A DNA stretch of 64,000 nt from Tissierellales bacterium (GCA_028280805.1 JANQLB010000061.1:1-64000); one strand, 5' to 3'. Counted from the stretch's first letter, positions 36,533 through 47,307 are shown. The notes: generated by a model from the letters alone, not told the origin. A program made the numbers and translations.

Positions 36533-37564
36533 ATGATGACAAAGCAGGAGTTTGTAAAGAAGGAAAAATATTTAAAGCTAAATGATGACGGCGATTTTGT
36601 TGTTGATTATGACGGAAAACTTGAGATTATTGATTTTCACACTCATATTTCTAACGCTTTGCCTCTTAAGAGTGTAGATCCAAACAAAAAAGCAAAGAAA
36701 TTAAAGTACCTTACTTTACCAAGTATAGAGAATATGGATTTATCAGTACCATACTGGACAAAACTTGATCCTAATGAAAAGAACAAAGGATTGATGTCTA
36801 TTATTAAGTTTTCTTCAAAAGGATATAAAATATTTAAGGATATGATCAATGGAGGAACTTATGACAATTGCTTTAAATCTCAAAGGGAAAATATGATTAA
36901 GAAAAATGTAGTGCTTCCGATAAGTACAAAAAAAAGTGACAGATCAATGGAAGCTTTAAAAGTAGCAAAAGAGCATCCTGATAAATTAGTTGCTTTTTGT
37001 TCAGTACATCCTCATGATCCTGAAATGAAACAGAAGATTAAAAAATATAAAAAACTTGGGGCAAAGGGATTAAAGCTAAAAATAGCGGAAATGGAGATGA
37101 AAGGGGACTGGAAACCTCTTATTGACTTATTTAAAGCTTGTTATGAAGTCGATTTTAACGTGCTTCTTCATACCGGGTCGTTAATTAATATAAAGCGTGA
37201 AAACACTTCAAATTTAATGTGGAAACTGCTAAAATCATCAAGAGTAGAGATTTTTGAAGAGCTGTTAAAACAATTACCAAAAGACTTCAAATTTGTGTTT
37301 GGACATAGTGGAATTGGAGAATATAAGCTTGTTGCTGAATATCTTAAGAAATTCCCAGGAAGTTATGCAGAACTGTCATGTCAATCAGCAGGAAGTATTA
37401 AATATCTGCTTGAAGAAGTTGGTCATGAAAGATTAATATTTGGATCAGACTGGCCTGCTTTACCACAAGCAATTACTCTTTCCAGAGTATTGATTGCAAC
37501 AGAAGGTAATGAAGAAGCGAGAAAATATATTTTATATAAAAATGCAGAAAAACTCTTAAAATAA
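36533..37564 (+). CDS. Amidohydrolase family protein (TIM barrel)
   Basis: 343 residues. Metal and active-site positions of the amidohydrolase_2 type are visible: IIDFHTHIS, the central VLLHTGS, FVFGHSGIGE and LIFGSDWPALP. These enzymes include decarboxylases and hydrolases. It is third in the TetR operon, 26 bases after the regulator, so its substrate is probably connected with the ligand of that regulator. RBS AAAGGGTGG. Confidence 0.87.
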   Translation: MMTKQEFVKKEKYLKLNDDGDFVVDYDGKLEIIDFHTHISNALPLKSVDPNKKAKKLKYLTLPSIENMDLSVPYWTKLDPNEKNKGLMSIIKFSSKGYKIFKDMINGGTYDNCFKSQRENMIKKNVVLPISTKKSDRSMEALKVAKEHPDKLVAFCSVHPHDPEMKQKIKKYKKLGAKGLKLKIAEMEMKGDWKPLIDLFKACYEVDFNVLLHTGSLINIKRENTSNLMWKLLKSSRVEIFEELLKQLPKDFKFVFGHSGIGEYKLVAEYLKKFPGSYAELSCQSAGSIKYLLEEVGHERLIFGSDWPALPQAITLSRVLIATEGNEEARKYILYKNAEKLLK

Positions 37565-37617
37565 TATTTGTTAGATCATTTTAAAAATCATTCTCACAAC
37601 TAAATCGTTACAAGTAA

Positions 37618-37660
37618 AAGAACATATGAATTTTAGTGTATAAAATTTATATGTTCTTTT
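37618..37660 (+). terminator. Terminator of the second TetR operon
   Basis: AGAACATATGAATTTTA pairs with TAAAATTTATATGTTCT, with one G-T pair, followed by a run of T. Confidence 0.85.
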
Positions 37661-37762
37661 TTTTATGAATTAAAGGTTGATGAAATTATGATATTATATG
37701 TATATACATTGTAAAGATACAAAAAATATTTAGATTATTAAAACTTAAAGAGGTAAATAAAT

Positions 37763-40120
37763 ATGATACATAATTATGAAATTAAATTATCAGTTAGAAA
37801 GCTGGTAGAATTTATTTTGCGTGGAGGAGATTTGGACTCTAGATTTAGAGGAAGTAATAGAGCGGTAGAGGGAACTAAGGCTCATCAAAAGGTTCAAAGT
37901 TCAATGGGAGAAAATTATAATGCAGAGGTACATTTGAAGCACAGCTTTGAATATAATGACTTTATGTTTATTGTTGAAGGCAGGGCTGATGGAATTATAG
38001 TAGATGATAAAGAAGTAATAATTGACGAGATAAAAAGCACTACAAGACCTTTAAGTTCTATAGATGAAAACTACAATCTACTGCACTGGGCTCAGGCTAA
38101 GTGTTATGGTTATATTTATGCAAAGCATAATAACTTAGATGAAATAACGATTCAAATAACATATTATCAACTAGACTCAGAACAAATCAAAAGAATACAT
38201 AAAGTTTTTTCGTTTACTCATCTTAAAGAATTCTTTTTTGAATTAATTGATCAATATAATATATGGGCTGATTTTACTAGAAATTGGAGTTTGGAGCGAA
38301 ATAAATCTATAAAAAATTTAGATTTTCCTTTTTCAGACTATAGAGAAGGTCAAAGAACATTAGCGGTTGCAGTGTATAGAACCATAAAGGAAGGAAAACG
38401 TTTATTTGCTCAAGCTCCCACAGGAATAGGAAAAACGATTTCTACTCTTTTTCCTTCTATAAAAGCAGTGGGTGAAGGACATAGTTCAAAAATATTTTAT
38501 CTGACAGCAAAAACTATAACAAGACAAGTAGTAGAACAGGCTATGAAAAAGATGGAGCAAAAATCATTAAAATTTAAAAGTATAACTCTTACTGCCAAAG
38601 ATAAGATATGCTTTAAAGACAAATGCAATTGTAATCCTGAAACTTGTGAGTATGCGAAAGGACATTTTAATAGAGTTAATGATGCTTTAATAGATATACT
38701 AAAAAATGAAAATATTATAGTAAGAGAAGTAGTAGAGCAGTATTCAGAAAAGCATAAAATCTGTCCTTTTGAATTTTCTTTAGATATTGCTATATGGTCA
38801 GATTGTGTAATATGTGACTATAACTATGTGTTTGACCCTGGAGTATACTTAAAGCGTTTCTTTTCGGATAATTCAGGTGATTATGTTTTTTTAATTGACG
38901 AGGCTCATAATTTAGTAGATAGGTCTAGAGAAATGTTTTCTGCACAGATTTTTAAGAGAGCTATATTAGAGATTAAGAAAGTAATGAAAGATAAAGACAA
39001 AAAAATATTCAAAGCTTTAGGAAAGCTAAATTCATTTATGATTGAACAGAAAAAAAAATGTAACGAACATGGATATTATATACAAAAACAGCAGATAGAC
39101 GAAATTTACGGTCTATTAAGAAAATTTATTTATCAATCAGATGATTGGTTAGAAGAAAATGAGAAAACACAGGGTTATGATGAGTTTCTTCAATTATACT
39201 TTGATGCTCTTACATTTCTTAAAATATTGGAATTTTATGATGAGAGGTATGTTTCCTATGTGGAAAATTCAGACAAAGATGTAAAATTTAAAATATATTG
39301 TGTAGATCCTTCGTATTTATTACGCCAATCTATTAAGAGAGGTAAATCGGCTGTATTTTTCTCAGCTACCTTAACTCCTTTAGATTATTTCAAAAATATT
39401 TTAGGTGGAGATTCAGATGACTATAGTATGGCTTTATCTTCTCCTTTTAATGTTAATAATAGAGAGCTTCTTATTAGTAATAATATTTCAACTAGATATA
39501 ATGATAGAGATAAAACTTATACGCTTATCGGAGAGTATATAAATACCGTTATAAGTCAGAAAACAGGCAATTACTTAGTTTTTTTTCCATCTTATAAGTA
39601 TATGAATAATGTATATGAATATTTCATATCCAGTTACCCTGAAGTAGATACTATAATTCAATCATTTGGAATGAGTGAAACAGAAAGAGAAGATTTTTTA
39701 AGCAGTTTTTCGATTGATAATCAAAATACCCTTTTAGGATTTGCAGTATTAGGAGGAATTTTCTCAGAAGGAGTAGACCTAACGGGAGAAAAACTGTCCG
39801 GAGCTGTTATTGTCGGGGTAGGGTTACCAAAAATATGCTTAGAAAGAAATATTATTAGGGATTTTTTTGATCAAAAGCAAAGTCTGGGCTTTGAGTATTC
39901 TTACATGTATCCGGGCATGAATAAAGTATTACAAGCAGCAGGGAGAGTAATACGAACAGAACAAGATAAAGGTGTTATATTATTAATAGACGATAGATTT
40001 AAATATAGAGGATATAAAGAGCTTTTTCCTGAACATTGGCACAAAAATACAATAATTAGAAATGAAGGTGATATTAAAAGGTATATTAAAAATTTCTGGA
40101 ATACAAATTTTACTGATTAA
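37763..40120 (+). CDS. DinG/XPD-type helicase with N-terminal PD-(D/E)XK nuclease
   Basis: 785 residues. The N-terminal part (about 1-150) is a nuclease of the Cas4/RecB type, with GRADGII, IIDEIKST and a C-terminal Tyr/Gln stretch. The helicase follows: APTGIGKT, four cysteines for an iron-sulfur cluster (within CFKDKCNCNPETCEYA and CPFEF), DEAHN, and the C-terminal GVDLTGEKLSGAVIVGVGLP and QAAGRVIRTE. XPD-like enzymes unwind DNA 5' to 3'. The nuclease-helicase fusion is a known Firmicutes arrangement, probably for repair of stalled or recombining DNA. Confidence 0.92.
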   Translation: MIHNYEIKLSVRKLVEFILRGGDLDSRFRGSNRAVEGTKAHQKVQSSMGENYNAEVHLKHSFEYNDFMFIVEGRADGIIVDDKEVIIDEIKSTTRPLSSIDENYNLLHWAQAKCYGYIYAKHNNLDEITIQITYYQLDSEQIKRIHKVFSFTHLKEFFFELIDQYNIWADFTRNWSLERNKSIKNLDFPFSDYREGQRTLAVAVYRTIKEGKRLFAQAPTGIGKTISTLFPSIKAVGEGHSSKIFYLTAKTITRQVVEQAMKKMEQKSLKFKSITLTAKDKICFKDKCNCNPETCEYAKGHFNRVNDALIDILKNENIIVREVVEQYSEKHKICPFEFSLDIAIWSDCVICDYNYVFDPGVYLKRFFSDNSGDYVFLIDEAHNLVDRSREMFSAQIFKRAILEIKKVMKDKDKKIFKALGKLNSFMIEQKKKCNEHGYYIQKQQIDEIYGLLRKFIYQSDDWLEENEKTQGYDEFLQLYFDALTFLKILEFYDERYVSYVENSDKDVKFKIYCVDPSYLLRQSIKRGKSAVFFSATLTPLDYFKNILGGDSDDYSMALSSPFNVNNRELLISNNISTRYNDRDKTYTLIGEYINTVISQKTGNYLVFFPSYKYMNNVYEYFISSYPEVDTIIQSFGMSETEREDFLSSFSIDNQNTLLGFAVLGGIFSEGVDLTGEKLSGAVIVGVGLPKICLERNIIRDFFDQKQSLGFEYSYMYPGMNKVLQAAGRVIRTEQDKGVILLIDDRFKYRGYKELFPEHWHKNTIIRNEGDIKRYIKNFWNTNFTD

Positions 40121-40189
40121 TAAATTATAATGCTTTACTCATGATATTACATTAAATAACAAAGTATATATTAAGTTTAAACGTGAGGT

Positions 40190-40220
40190 CTTGTATTTTA
40201 TAATACAAGTTCTTTTTTTA
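40190..40220 (+). terminator. Terminator after the helicase gene
   Basis: Stem CTTGTATT / AATACAAG with a four-base loop, followed by TTCTTTTTTTA. Confidence 0.8.
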
Positions 40221-40538
40221 TTAGATACAGATTATATTTCAAAGAAATACATAGACATGAAATATACAATGAAAAAATAGGACCAAAGTCCTATTTACAA
40301 TTGTCATATTATGCTAAATCCTCTATAATATTATTATTACGTAGTTTTTTTCAATAATTATTATTTAACAGTTTTTATAGGGTGGAGGTGATAGCTTAAA
40401 CTAAATATTTCTACATATCAGTGTTTTTATATGAGTGCTAAATAAGAGTGATATAACAAAAAATTTACTAAATTTCATATATAGACACAAATAAAAGAGA
40501 ATATTATTTAGATAGCAAGGTTTGAGGGAGGTATTAAC

Positions 40539-40598
40539 ATGTCAACAATAATTAATATACGAATTTTACATAAAGCATTAGTGCTTTTTATCATTTAA
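40539..40598 (+). pseudogene. Truncated duplicate of the TetR start (19 codons)
   Basis: ATG behind GAGGGAGG; reads MSTIINIRILHKALVLFII and stops. The real TetR gene 28 bases later begins MSKPTNTKILEEALILF, and the bases before the two ATGs are alike too (AAGRTTTGARGGAGGTAT). It is a partial tandem duplication with a stop. It might now act as a translated leader. Seen in the sequence; any function is inference. Confidence 0.6.
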
Positions 40599-40625
40599 AT
40601 AATAAGATTTGAAGGAGGTATAGAA

Positions 40626-41216
40626 ATGTCAAAGCCAACTAATACAAAAATTTTAGAAGAAGCATTAATCTTATTTACTGAAAAAGGCTATATTGATACA
40701 ACAATGAATGATATAGCTGAAAGGGTTGGTATTAAAGCACCTTCTATTTATGAGCATTATTCATCTAAGAAGGAGCTTTTTTTTGATGTATTAGAGTTTT
40801 GTTTCAGCAAGTACAAAAACATGCTCGAAAATGTCTATGAAGGACTGCAATATCCGGTAGATATGAGTGAGCTTTTTAAAGTTTATAAAAAAGTGATTCA
40901 TTTTATGATAAAAAATAATTATAACTATAAATTTTTTTTAAGATATATAACTTTTCCTCCAAATCAATTTGAAGATATCATTAGAGATAGAATATTTAAT
41001 TTAGCAAAATTCAGTGCCAAAGCAATTATTTCAATATATGAAGGATTATTAACTAATGAAATGATAAAAGTAATAAACAAAACTGATTTTGTATTATGGT
41101 TTTATAGAATGATAATAGGAGATATATTTCAATTTATTATTTGTAATGAAAAATTAAACGATGAAAAGTTAACAAACAATTGGGAATTATTTTGGTCTGG
41201 AATATATAAAGATTAA
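40626..41216 (+). CDS. TetR family regulator
   Basis: 196 residues with an intact helix-turn-helix (MNDIAERVGIKAPSIYEHY). It is not close to the other two TetR proteins in the window. ATG behind GAAGGAGG. Neither neighbour is an obvious target and I see no matching palindrome upstream; it may act elsewhere. Confidence 0.9.
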   Translation: MSKPTNTKILEEALILFTEKGYIDTTMNDIAERVGIKAPSIYEHYSSKKELFFDVLEFCFSKYKNMLENVYEGLQYPVDMSELFKVYKKVIHFMIKNNYNYKFFLRYITFPPNQFEDIIRDRIFNLAKFSAKAIISIYEGLLTNEMIKVINKTDFVLWFYRMIIGDIFQFIICNEKLNDEKLTNNWELFWSGIYKD

Positions 41217-41315
41217 GTTATATAACTTTCCACATTAATAGACAGATAACGATAATAAATGCTAAAAAATAGCAGATTTCTATTTACATATTGTTAGCCA
41301 TATGCTAAAATTATA

Positions 41316-41363
41316 CTAAGAATTAGTGTAATTTTTTTTAATTTCACCCTAATGCTCATTAGG
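41316..41363 (+). terminator. Terminator region after the TetR gene
   Basis: A short hairpin ACTAA-GAA-TTAGT is followed by TGTAATTTTTTTT, and a second stem CCTAAT-GCTC-ATTAGG comes right after. Confidence 0.55.
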
Positions 41364-41475
41364 CTGAAACTTATAGCTTATAAAATATAAAAATATACCA
41401 TTTTTTAACAGTTTTCTAATAAGTATTAGGAAGTCAAGATTAATAAAATAAAAAAATATTAAGGGGGATAAGTTA

Positions 41476-43524
41476 ATGCAAAAGAAAAAAAGAATAAAAA
41501 ACAAGATTGTAAAGAATAAAATGAGGAATCTTATAATTGTTATGGTTTTAATAGCTGTATTATTACCATTGGGATTTTTAGGATTTTTCTCTTACAACGA
41601 GTCTTATGAAATGCTGGATAACAAATTAGAAACTAACGTAACGCAGGTTTTAAATCAGGTTAATAAAAATATGGATATATTTCTTAAAGGCAATGAAGGA
41701 ATTATAAACATGTTATCACAAGACGGAAGTTTTTTGCGTCTAAATTCATCAATGAGTAATAATTCAAAAACTTACACCCTTTTTAGTAGTGCCCCGGCTT
41801 TTGAGAATATGAAGCAAGCTCAAATAAGTAATGATGAATTCGCCACTGTTTACTATGGTAATGAAAATGGTGGTTTTTATTCATATCCTAATGCTGAGGT
41901 AGTCAAATTTGATCCTAGAAAAAGAGATTGGTATCAGGATGCTGTTGAAAAAGACAGAATAATTTGGACAGATCCTTACATTGATCATCTAACAGGTAAA
42001 TTTATTGTTTCAGTGGTAAAGCCGTTAAAACATAATGAAAAATTAATAGGAGTATTAGGTGCCGATATAATGCTTAGTGATTTAAATAATAATATATTAA
42101 ATCAAACTATAGGTTCAAAAGGGTACTTAGTAGCTGCAACTCAAGAAGGAAAGTTAGTTAGGCATCCTAACCCGGAATTGATTGGTGAATATAACATAAT
42201 ACAAGAGAGTTTTTGGGAAGAAGGAGAATCTAATAACCAAAACCTTCAAGCATATACATATGAAGGAGAACAAAAGCTTTTAAGTTTTACGACAAATGAA
42301 ACTACAGGATGGAAAATAATTGCTGCTTTAAATGAAGATGAACTTTTAAATGATACAAATCAGATATTAAGATTTACGCTTATTGTGGTATTTATAGGTA
42401 TAGTTTTAGCAATTGCATTTGCGGTTATTATTGGAAATATCATATCTAGTCCTTTAAAGAAAATCAATTATGCTTTTAGTGAAGCATCTAATGGTGATTT
42501 AACTACTAAAGTCAGTATAAATAAAGATAATGAATTTGGAAGTATGGGTAGAGCATTTAATTTCATGCTTGCAAATATCACAAATTTAATTCGATCAGTT
42601 AAAGATTCATCAAAAACTGTTAGTGATACATCAGCCTCTCTATCATCTATAATAAACGAAACTTCCATTGCTACAAATGAAGTAGCCTCGGCTGTAGATG
42701 AAATAGCTAAAAGTTCCGTTGAGCAGTCAAAGGACACTTATACGGCTGTGCAGCAAATTAATAATTTATCAGATAGAATAGAAAAAGTTTCGAGCATAAA
42801 TATAGAAATGAATGAAATAGCTAGAGAAGCAGACGAACTTGGAAATAAGGGGTTAGATACCTTAGAAGTTTTAATGGAAAAAACAGAAAGAACTAATGCA
42901 GTAGCTGGTGAGGTATCAAAAATAGTTCTTGATGTAGATGAAAGTTCTAAAGCAATAAGTACCATAACTGAAGCAATATCACAGATTTCAGAGCAGACTA
43001 ATCTTTTAGCCTTAAATGCTGCAATTGAAGCTGCCAGAGCAGGAGAATACGGAAAAGGTTTTGCTGTAGTAGCAGATGAAATAAGGAGCTTAGCTGAACA
43101 ATCTTCTCAAGCTACTAATAAAGTTAGTAATTTAATAAATAAAATTCAAAACAAATCAAAATTAGCAGTTCAAGCTATGAATGAATCAGATTTGGTTGTT
43201 AAAGAACAAAATGATGCTGTAAATTATACTAAAAATGTTTTTAATGAAATATCTCAAGTTATCAATAAGATAATGAATAAGGTAAATGAACTAGAGAATT
43301 ATAATTTAGATATGAAGAATGCGAAAGATGCTATCGTTGATGTAATAGAAAATCTATCCTCATCTTCTGAGGAAACTTCGGCATCAACCCAGCAAGTATC
43401 TGCAACAAGTGAAGAACAGCTTGCAGCAATACAAGAAGTAAATTCTTATGCTCAAGAGCTTAAGAATTTAGCACAAAAACTTAATGAAGCTATAAATGAA
43501 TTTAAGATTTGTGAGGGGGAATAG
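41476..43524 (+). CDS. Methyl-accepting chemotaxis protein with dCache sensor
   Basis: 682 residues. N-terminal membrane helix (about 18-40), an outside dCache domain (about 45-285), a second helix (about 295-320), HAMP, and a cytoplasmic coiled coil with the conserved tip ([20 protein letters not shown]). In the sensor, RDWYQDA, PYID and GADI are placed like the amino-acid-binding motif of dCache_1 receptors, so an amino-acid ligand is plausible. No flagellar or che gene is near; the following gene makes or breaks c-di-GMP. ATG behind AAGGGGG. Confidence 0.93.
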   Translation: MQKKKRIKNKIVKNKMRNLIIVMVLIAVLLPLGFLGFFSYNESYEMLDNKLETNVTQVLNQVNKNMDIFLKGNEGIINMLSQDGSFLRLNSSMSNNSKTYTLFSSAPAFENMKQAQISNDEFATVYYGNENGGFYSYPNAEVVKFDPRKRDWYQDAVEKDRIIWTDPYIDHLTGKFIVSVVKPLKHNEKLIGVLGADIMLSDLNNNILNQTIGSKGYLVAATQEGKLVRHPNPELIGEYNIIQESFWEEGESNNQNLQAYTYEGEQKLLSFTTNETTGWKIIAALNEDELLNDTNQILRFTLIVVFIGIVLAIAFAVIIGNIISSPLKKINYAFSEASNGDLTTKVSINKDNEFGSMGRAFNFMLANITNLIRSVKDSSKTVSDTSASLSSIINETSIATNEVASAVDEIAKSSVEQSKDTYTAVQQINNLSDRIEKVSSINIEMNEIAREADELGNKGLDTLEVLMEKTERTNAVAGEVSKIVLDVDESSKAISTITEAISQISEQTNLLALNAAIEAARAGEYGKGFAVVADEIRSLAEQSSQATNKVSNLINKIQNKSKLAVQAMNESDLVVKEQNDAVNYTKNVFNEISQVINKIMNKVNELENYNLDMKNAKDAIVDVIENLSSSSEETSASTQQVSATSEEQLAAIQEVNSYAQELKNLAQKLNEAINEFKICEGE

Positions 43525-43542
43525 ACAAATTAATAAGTAAAT

Positions 43543-43790
43543 TTTATCCGATAGCTTACAATTCTAATACTCCCGCTTCTAAAGCTATGAGTAAAGAAAT
43601 ACATATTATCCGGATAAGATGACTCAAGCAGGTGACCAAAATTGCAAAATGAAATTCAGAAAGATAAAGATTCTGAGTGCTACACTTACATCCAATTTAA
43701 GATTTGAGTAATTACAGCAATTTTGTGCTAGTCACTTATACAAAGTGATGAGTTCAGATGAAGTTTTAACTCCACCTGAATTGAGTCTTA
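43543..43790 (-). repeat. Intergenic repeat element, copy B (long form)
   Basis: On the minus strand it begins with the same hairpin as copy A (TTCAGGTGGAGTTAAAACTT) and ends with the same 3' part (TTGTAAGCTATCGGATAAA). Between them is an insert of about 115 bases that copy A lacks. The spacer at 43525-43829 contains little else. Confidence 0.75.
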
Positions 43791-43829
43791 CTTTATATTA
43801 ATAGAACATGTTTATAAGGAGAGGGTAGA

Positions 43830-45929
43830 GTGTTCTCAGAACAAGAAAACTGTATACATTCTCACTTATTCCATAAATATCCTTACGCAGCGTTTATAAT
43901 TGAAGATAATGTTATAGTAAATTGTAACCAAGCTGCTATGAGTTTGTTTGGCTTCTACGAAAAAAAACAACTAATTGGGCTGCATCTATATGATTTATGT
44001 CCATTAGTACAGAAAGATGGACAGTTATCTAAAAATAAATTAGAAAAACAGTTAAGCCAATCACATGAGAGGAATGAAGAGAGATTTATATGGACTCATA
44101 AAAAGAGTAATGGGGAAAAGTTTAATGCAGAGATAATACTTATTTCAGAAATATTTGCAGACAGAGAAATTAAAATTGCTACAGTAAGGGATATTAAAGA
44201 TAAAACAATACTTATTAATGATTTGGACACACAAAATATAAATTTTGAACAGCTTTTTAATAGTTTTCCTAGTGCTGTAGCTATAATCAATAACAATTTA
44301 GAAATCCTTAATATAAACAAATGCTTTAAGGAATTATTTCAATATAGCCATGAAGAAATAATTAAAAATAACATAAAAGAATTATTATCTCTAGATCTTT
44401 TTGATACAAAGTTATGGGACATTAAAGAGAGAATATATAATCAGGATACTATTTGTGATGTAAAAACAGTATGTAGAAGAAAAAGTGGAAATTTTGTCGA
44501 CATATCTTTTTCTATGTATCCAATTATACATGACAATGTACACATAGGTAATTATGCAGTATGTACCGATATTACCGAATTGAGAAAGAGGGAGGAAAAA
44601 ATAAGATTTCTTTCACATCGTGATACGTTGACTAGATTATATAATAAGGATTATTTTATAAATCATGTTAGAGACCAAATCACAAATTTAGAGAATATTC
44701 ATAGCTCCAATGTTAAAATGGGTGTACTATTATTAGACATTAATGATTTTAACAGTATTAATGATAATTTAGGATATAATATAGGAGATATTTTTCTGAA
44801 AATTATTGCTGAAAGACTAAAAGAGCATATTGGAAACAAAGGAATTGTTTCTAAATTTGGTGGAGATGAGTTTATAATTTTAGTATATAACATTGAAAAC
44901 AGAAGACAGCTAGTAAGGCTTGGAAGAGATATATTAAAAATATTTGATAAACCTTTTACAATTAATCGTTATGATTTTTTCGTTACCTGTTCAATTGGAA
45001 TATCAATGTATCCTCATCATGGGGATAATTCGCACGACTTAATTAAAAGTGCAGATATTGCTGTGCAGAAAGCTAAAAAATATAATGGTAACAAAGTAGT
45101 TATATACAATTATAAACTTAATCAAGATGTTACTGAAAAATTTCTCATAGATAGTTATTTAAGATATGCAATAGAAAACAATGAACTGTACTTAAATTAC
45201 CAGCCTATTCTTGATGCTCAGTCTGAAAGAATAACAGGATTAGAAGCTTTAGTAAGATGGCATAGTTCAGAAATTGGTTACGTTCCGCCTAATAAATTCA
45301 TACCTATTTCTGAGGGTAATGGCATGGTTTTGCCAATAGGGGAATGGGTTATTAAGAATGCTTGTATGCAGCTGAAAAAATGGAACGATATGGGATACAA
45401 AGAAATTTTTTTATCAATAAACGTTTCAATAAAGCAGTTGGAACAAAAAAATTTTGCGGATTTTGTTATAAGAACTACTTCAAAACTAAGACTTAATCCA
45501 ACGAATATAGTCTTAGAGATAACTGAAAGTGTTTATATGGAAAACTTGGAGAGGATATATAGAAATTTAAAGAAACTAAATAAATTTGGGATTCAGATAT
45601 CTATAGATGATTTTGGTACTGGATATTCTTCTCTGGGACAGTTAAGTAAGTTAGAAATAAGCAAATTAAAAATAGATAAATCGTTTATCAAAGAATTACA
45701 TATTAATTCCAATAATGCTAAAATTGTTACAGCAATTATTGTAATGGCAAAAAGTTTAAATTTAAGTATAGTAGCAGAAGGAGTAGAAGAAAGTGAACAT
45801 ACAGTTTTTTTAAAAAAAGCTGGTTGTGATATGCTACAAGGATTTTTATATAGTAGACCGGTATCTGCTGAAAAAATAAAACAACTTTTAAAAAAAGGAA
45901 CATTAAGCCAAAGTGCTGAAAAAGAATAG
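43830..45929 (+). CDS. PAS-PAS-GGDEF-EAL c-di-GMP enzyme
   Basis: 699 residues; GTG behind GGAGAGGG. Two PAS domains (about 15-115 and 130-245), then GGDEF (255-425) with FGGDEF intact but no RxxD inhibitory site, then EAL (440-690) with EALVRW, the NVSIKQ, EITES, DDFGTGYSSL, KIDKSF and VAEGVE motifs. Both activities may be possible. There is no membrane helix, so it senses a cytoplasmic signal. It may tune the Tad pilus encoded just downstream, or motility through the chemoreceptor upstream; that is inference. Confidence 0.93.
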   Translation: MFSEQENCIHSHLFHKYPYAAFIIEDNVIVNCNQAAMSLFGFYEKKQLIGLHLYDLCPLVQKDGQLSKNKLEKQLSQSHERNEERFIWTHKKSNGEKFNAEIILISEIFADREIKIATVRDIKDKTILINDLDTQNINFEQLFNSFPSAVAIINNNLEILNINKCFKELFQYSHEEIIKNNIKELLSLDLFDTKLWDIKERIYNQDTICDVKTVCRRKSGNFVDISFSMYPIIHDNVHIGNYAVCTDITELRKREEKIRFLSHRDTLTRLYNKDYFINHVRDQITNLENIHSSNVKMGVLLLDINDFNSINDNLGYNIGDIFLKIIAERLKEHIGNKGIVSKFGGDEFIILVYNIENRRQLVRLGRDILKIFDKPFTINRYDFFVTCSIGISMYPHHGDNSHDLIKSADIAVQKAKKYNGNKVVIYNYKLNQDVTEKFLIDSYLRYAIENNELYLNYQPILDAQSERITGLEALVRWHSSEIGYVPPNKFIPISEGNGMVLPIGEWVIKNACMQLKKWNDMGYKEIFLSINVSIKQLEQKNFADFVIRTTSKLRLNPTNIVLEITESVYMENLERIYRNLKKLNKFGIQISIDDFGTGYSSLGQLSKLEISKLKIDKSFIKELHINSNNAKIVTAIIVMAKSLNLSIVAEGVEESEHTVFLKKAGCDMLQGFLYSRPVSAEKIKQLLKKGTLSQSAEKE

Positions 45930-45934
45930 GTTTT

Positions 45935-45973
45935 AATAAATGAGTAATGGGAAATCCCATTACTTATTTATTA
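45935..45973 (+). terminator. Terminator after the GGDEF-EAL gene
   Basis: AATAAATGAGTAATGGG pairs with CCCATTACTTATTTATT around AAAT, with one mismatch. T-rich sequence follows. Confidence 0.7.
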
Positions 45974-46188
45974 TTATAAAGTAAATTAAAGCATATTAAA
46001 AAAATTGTAAAAAATCGATATAATTACACTGCAATTTACATTTTCAAAGAAAAAAATACCAAAGAAAAGAGGAATTTTGCAGTTAAAATAGAAAATATAA
46101 ATATATTCTAAAATTTAATAAGGTAAGTAAAATATATAATTAAATACAAAACATACAAAACATAAATACATATGTAAGGATGGTTTAG

Positions 46189-47307
46189 ATGCCTAAAATT
46201 CATTTAGTTTTAATTGATAGAGAAAAAGACTACTTAGATGCTGTTACAAATTATATTCTTACCAATCAATCTAAAAGATTTAAAGTAAGCTCTTTTAGCA
46301 AAATATCATATTTTAATAATTTTGTTAGCCAAACTGGTGAAAAAATTGATGTACTTCTAATTGATGAGAATATGTATGATGAATCTTTTAACACTAAAGG
46401 AATTGGAGAAATTATTTTACTCCATACAGGTATTACAAGTCAGAACAATGAAAATTTAAATACGGTATATAGATATAAATCAGGTAGAGAAATTATTAAG
46501 TCTATTATACAGGTATTATCAGAGAATAAAGATAATTATGCTAATATTGGTTCATATAGTACAAACACTAAGGTGGTAGCAGTTTATTCCCCTACCGGTG
46601 GAGTAGGAAAAACCTCTATATCTTTAGTTAGTTCTACTTTATGCTCTAATAGAGGAGATGAAGTCTTATATTTAAATTTTGAATCCTTTCAATCAACTCC
46701 TTTATTTTTTAATTGTAACGAAAGCGAAAATTTGTCAGAGATATTGTATCATATAAAAAACAAAAGTAAAAATCTTTCATTAAAAATTGAAGGTATTATA
46801 TCTGTAGACCCATTAAGTAAAGTTAATTATCTTTCTCCTCCTGAAAGCATAATTGACATTAACGAATGTACTCAACAAGAAGTAAATATATTCATAGATG
46901 CTGTTAATCATTTAAATAAATATGATTATGTTTTTGTCGATATGTATTCAGATTTAGATACGAAAAACATATCAATATTATCTAAATCAGATCAAATATT
47001 ACTGGTAGTTACACCTGATGTCATTTCTATTCTTAAAGCTAAGCAGTTTCTAAAAGATATAGAGATACTGTCAAAAAGGTTAAAAGATAATATAATTGAT
47101 AAAGTCAGTATTATTATTAATAAATACAATGCTGATATGCCTATGGATATTGAATCACTAGATTTACCCAGCAGTCAAATACATTTAAAAATCCCAAAGG
47201 TTTCAAGAATTTTCTTTCCATATGACAATCTTTATAGAGTAGATATGGAGTCAGAATTTACTACTAGCTTAAGACAATACATTAATAACTTCATAAGGAG
47301 TACATAA
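46189..47307 (+). CDS. tadZ: Pilus assembly ATPase, TadZ/CpaE-like
   Basis: 372 residues. The N-terminal third is a receiver-like domain (VLIDRE, LLIDEN), as in CpaE. The rest is a MinD/ParA ATPase with SPTGGVGKTS as Walker A. In other Tad systems it places the pilus machine at its site in the cell. It is first in the run and its stop adjoins the start of tadA. Confidence 0.85.
   Translation: MPKIHLVLIDREKDYLDAVTNYILTNQSKRFKVSSFSKISYFNNFVSQTGEKIDVLLIDENMYDESFNTKGIGEIILLHTGITSQNNENLNTVYRYKSGREIIKSIIQVLSENKDNYANIGSYSTNTKVVAVYSPTGGVGKTSISLVSSTLCSNRGDEVLYLNFESFQSTPLFFNCNESENLSEILYHIKNKSKNLSLKIEGIISVDPLSKVNYLSPPESIIDINECTQQEVNIFIDAVNHLNKYDYVFVDMYSDLDTKNISILSKSDQILLVVTPDVISILKAKQFLKDIEILSKRLKDNIIDKVSIIINKYNADMPMDIESLDLPSSQIHLKIPKVSRIFFPYDNLYRVDMESEFTTSLRQYINNFIRST

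Larger units (their letters stand above)
40121..40625. other. Spacer upstream of the third TetR gene
   Basis: 505 bases. It contains the helicase terminator, a perfect small hairpin (AAATAGGAC-CAAA-GTCCTATTT, 40275-40296) whose minus strand is followed by six T, a GGTGGAGGTGA ribosome-like site at 40381 that leads to no frame, and a short reading frame at 40539. The middle is AT-rich with no evident gene. Confidence 0.5.

Noticed and set aside
37763-40120. Cas4 / CRISPR adaptation nuclease
   Set aside because: The Cas4-like part is fused to a DinG/XPD helicase and there are no cas genes or repeats nearby.
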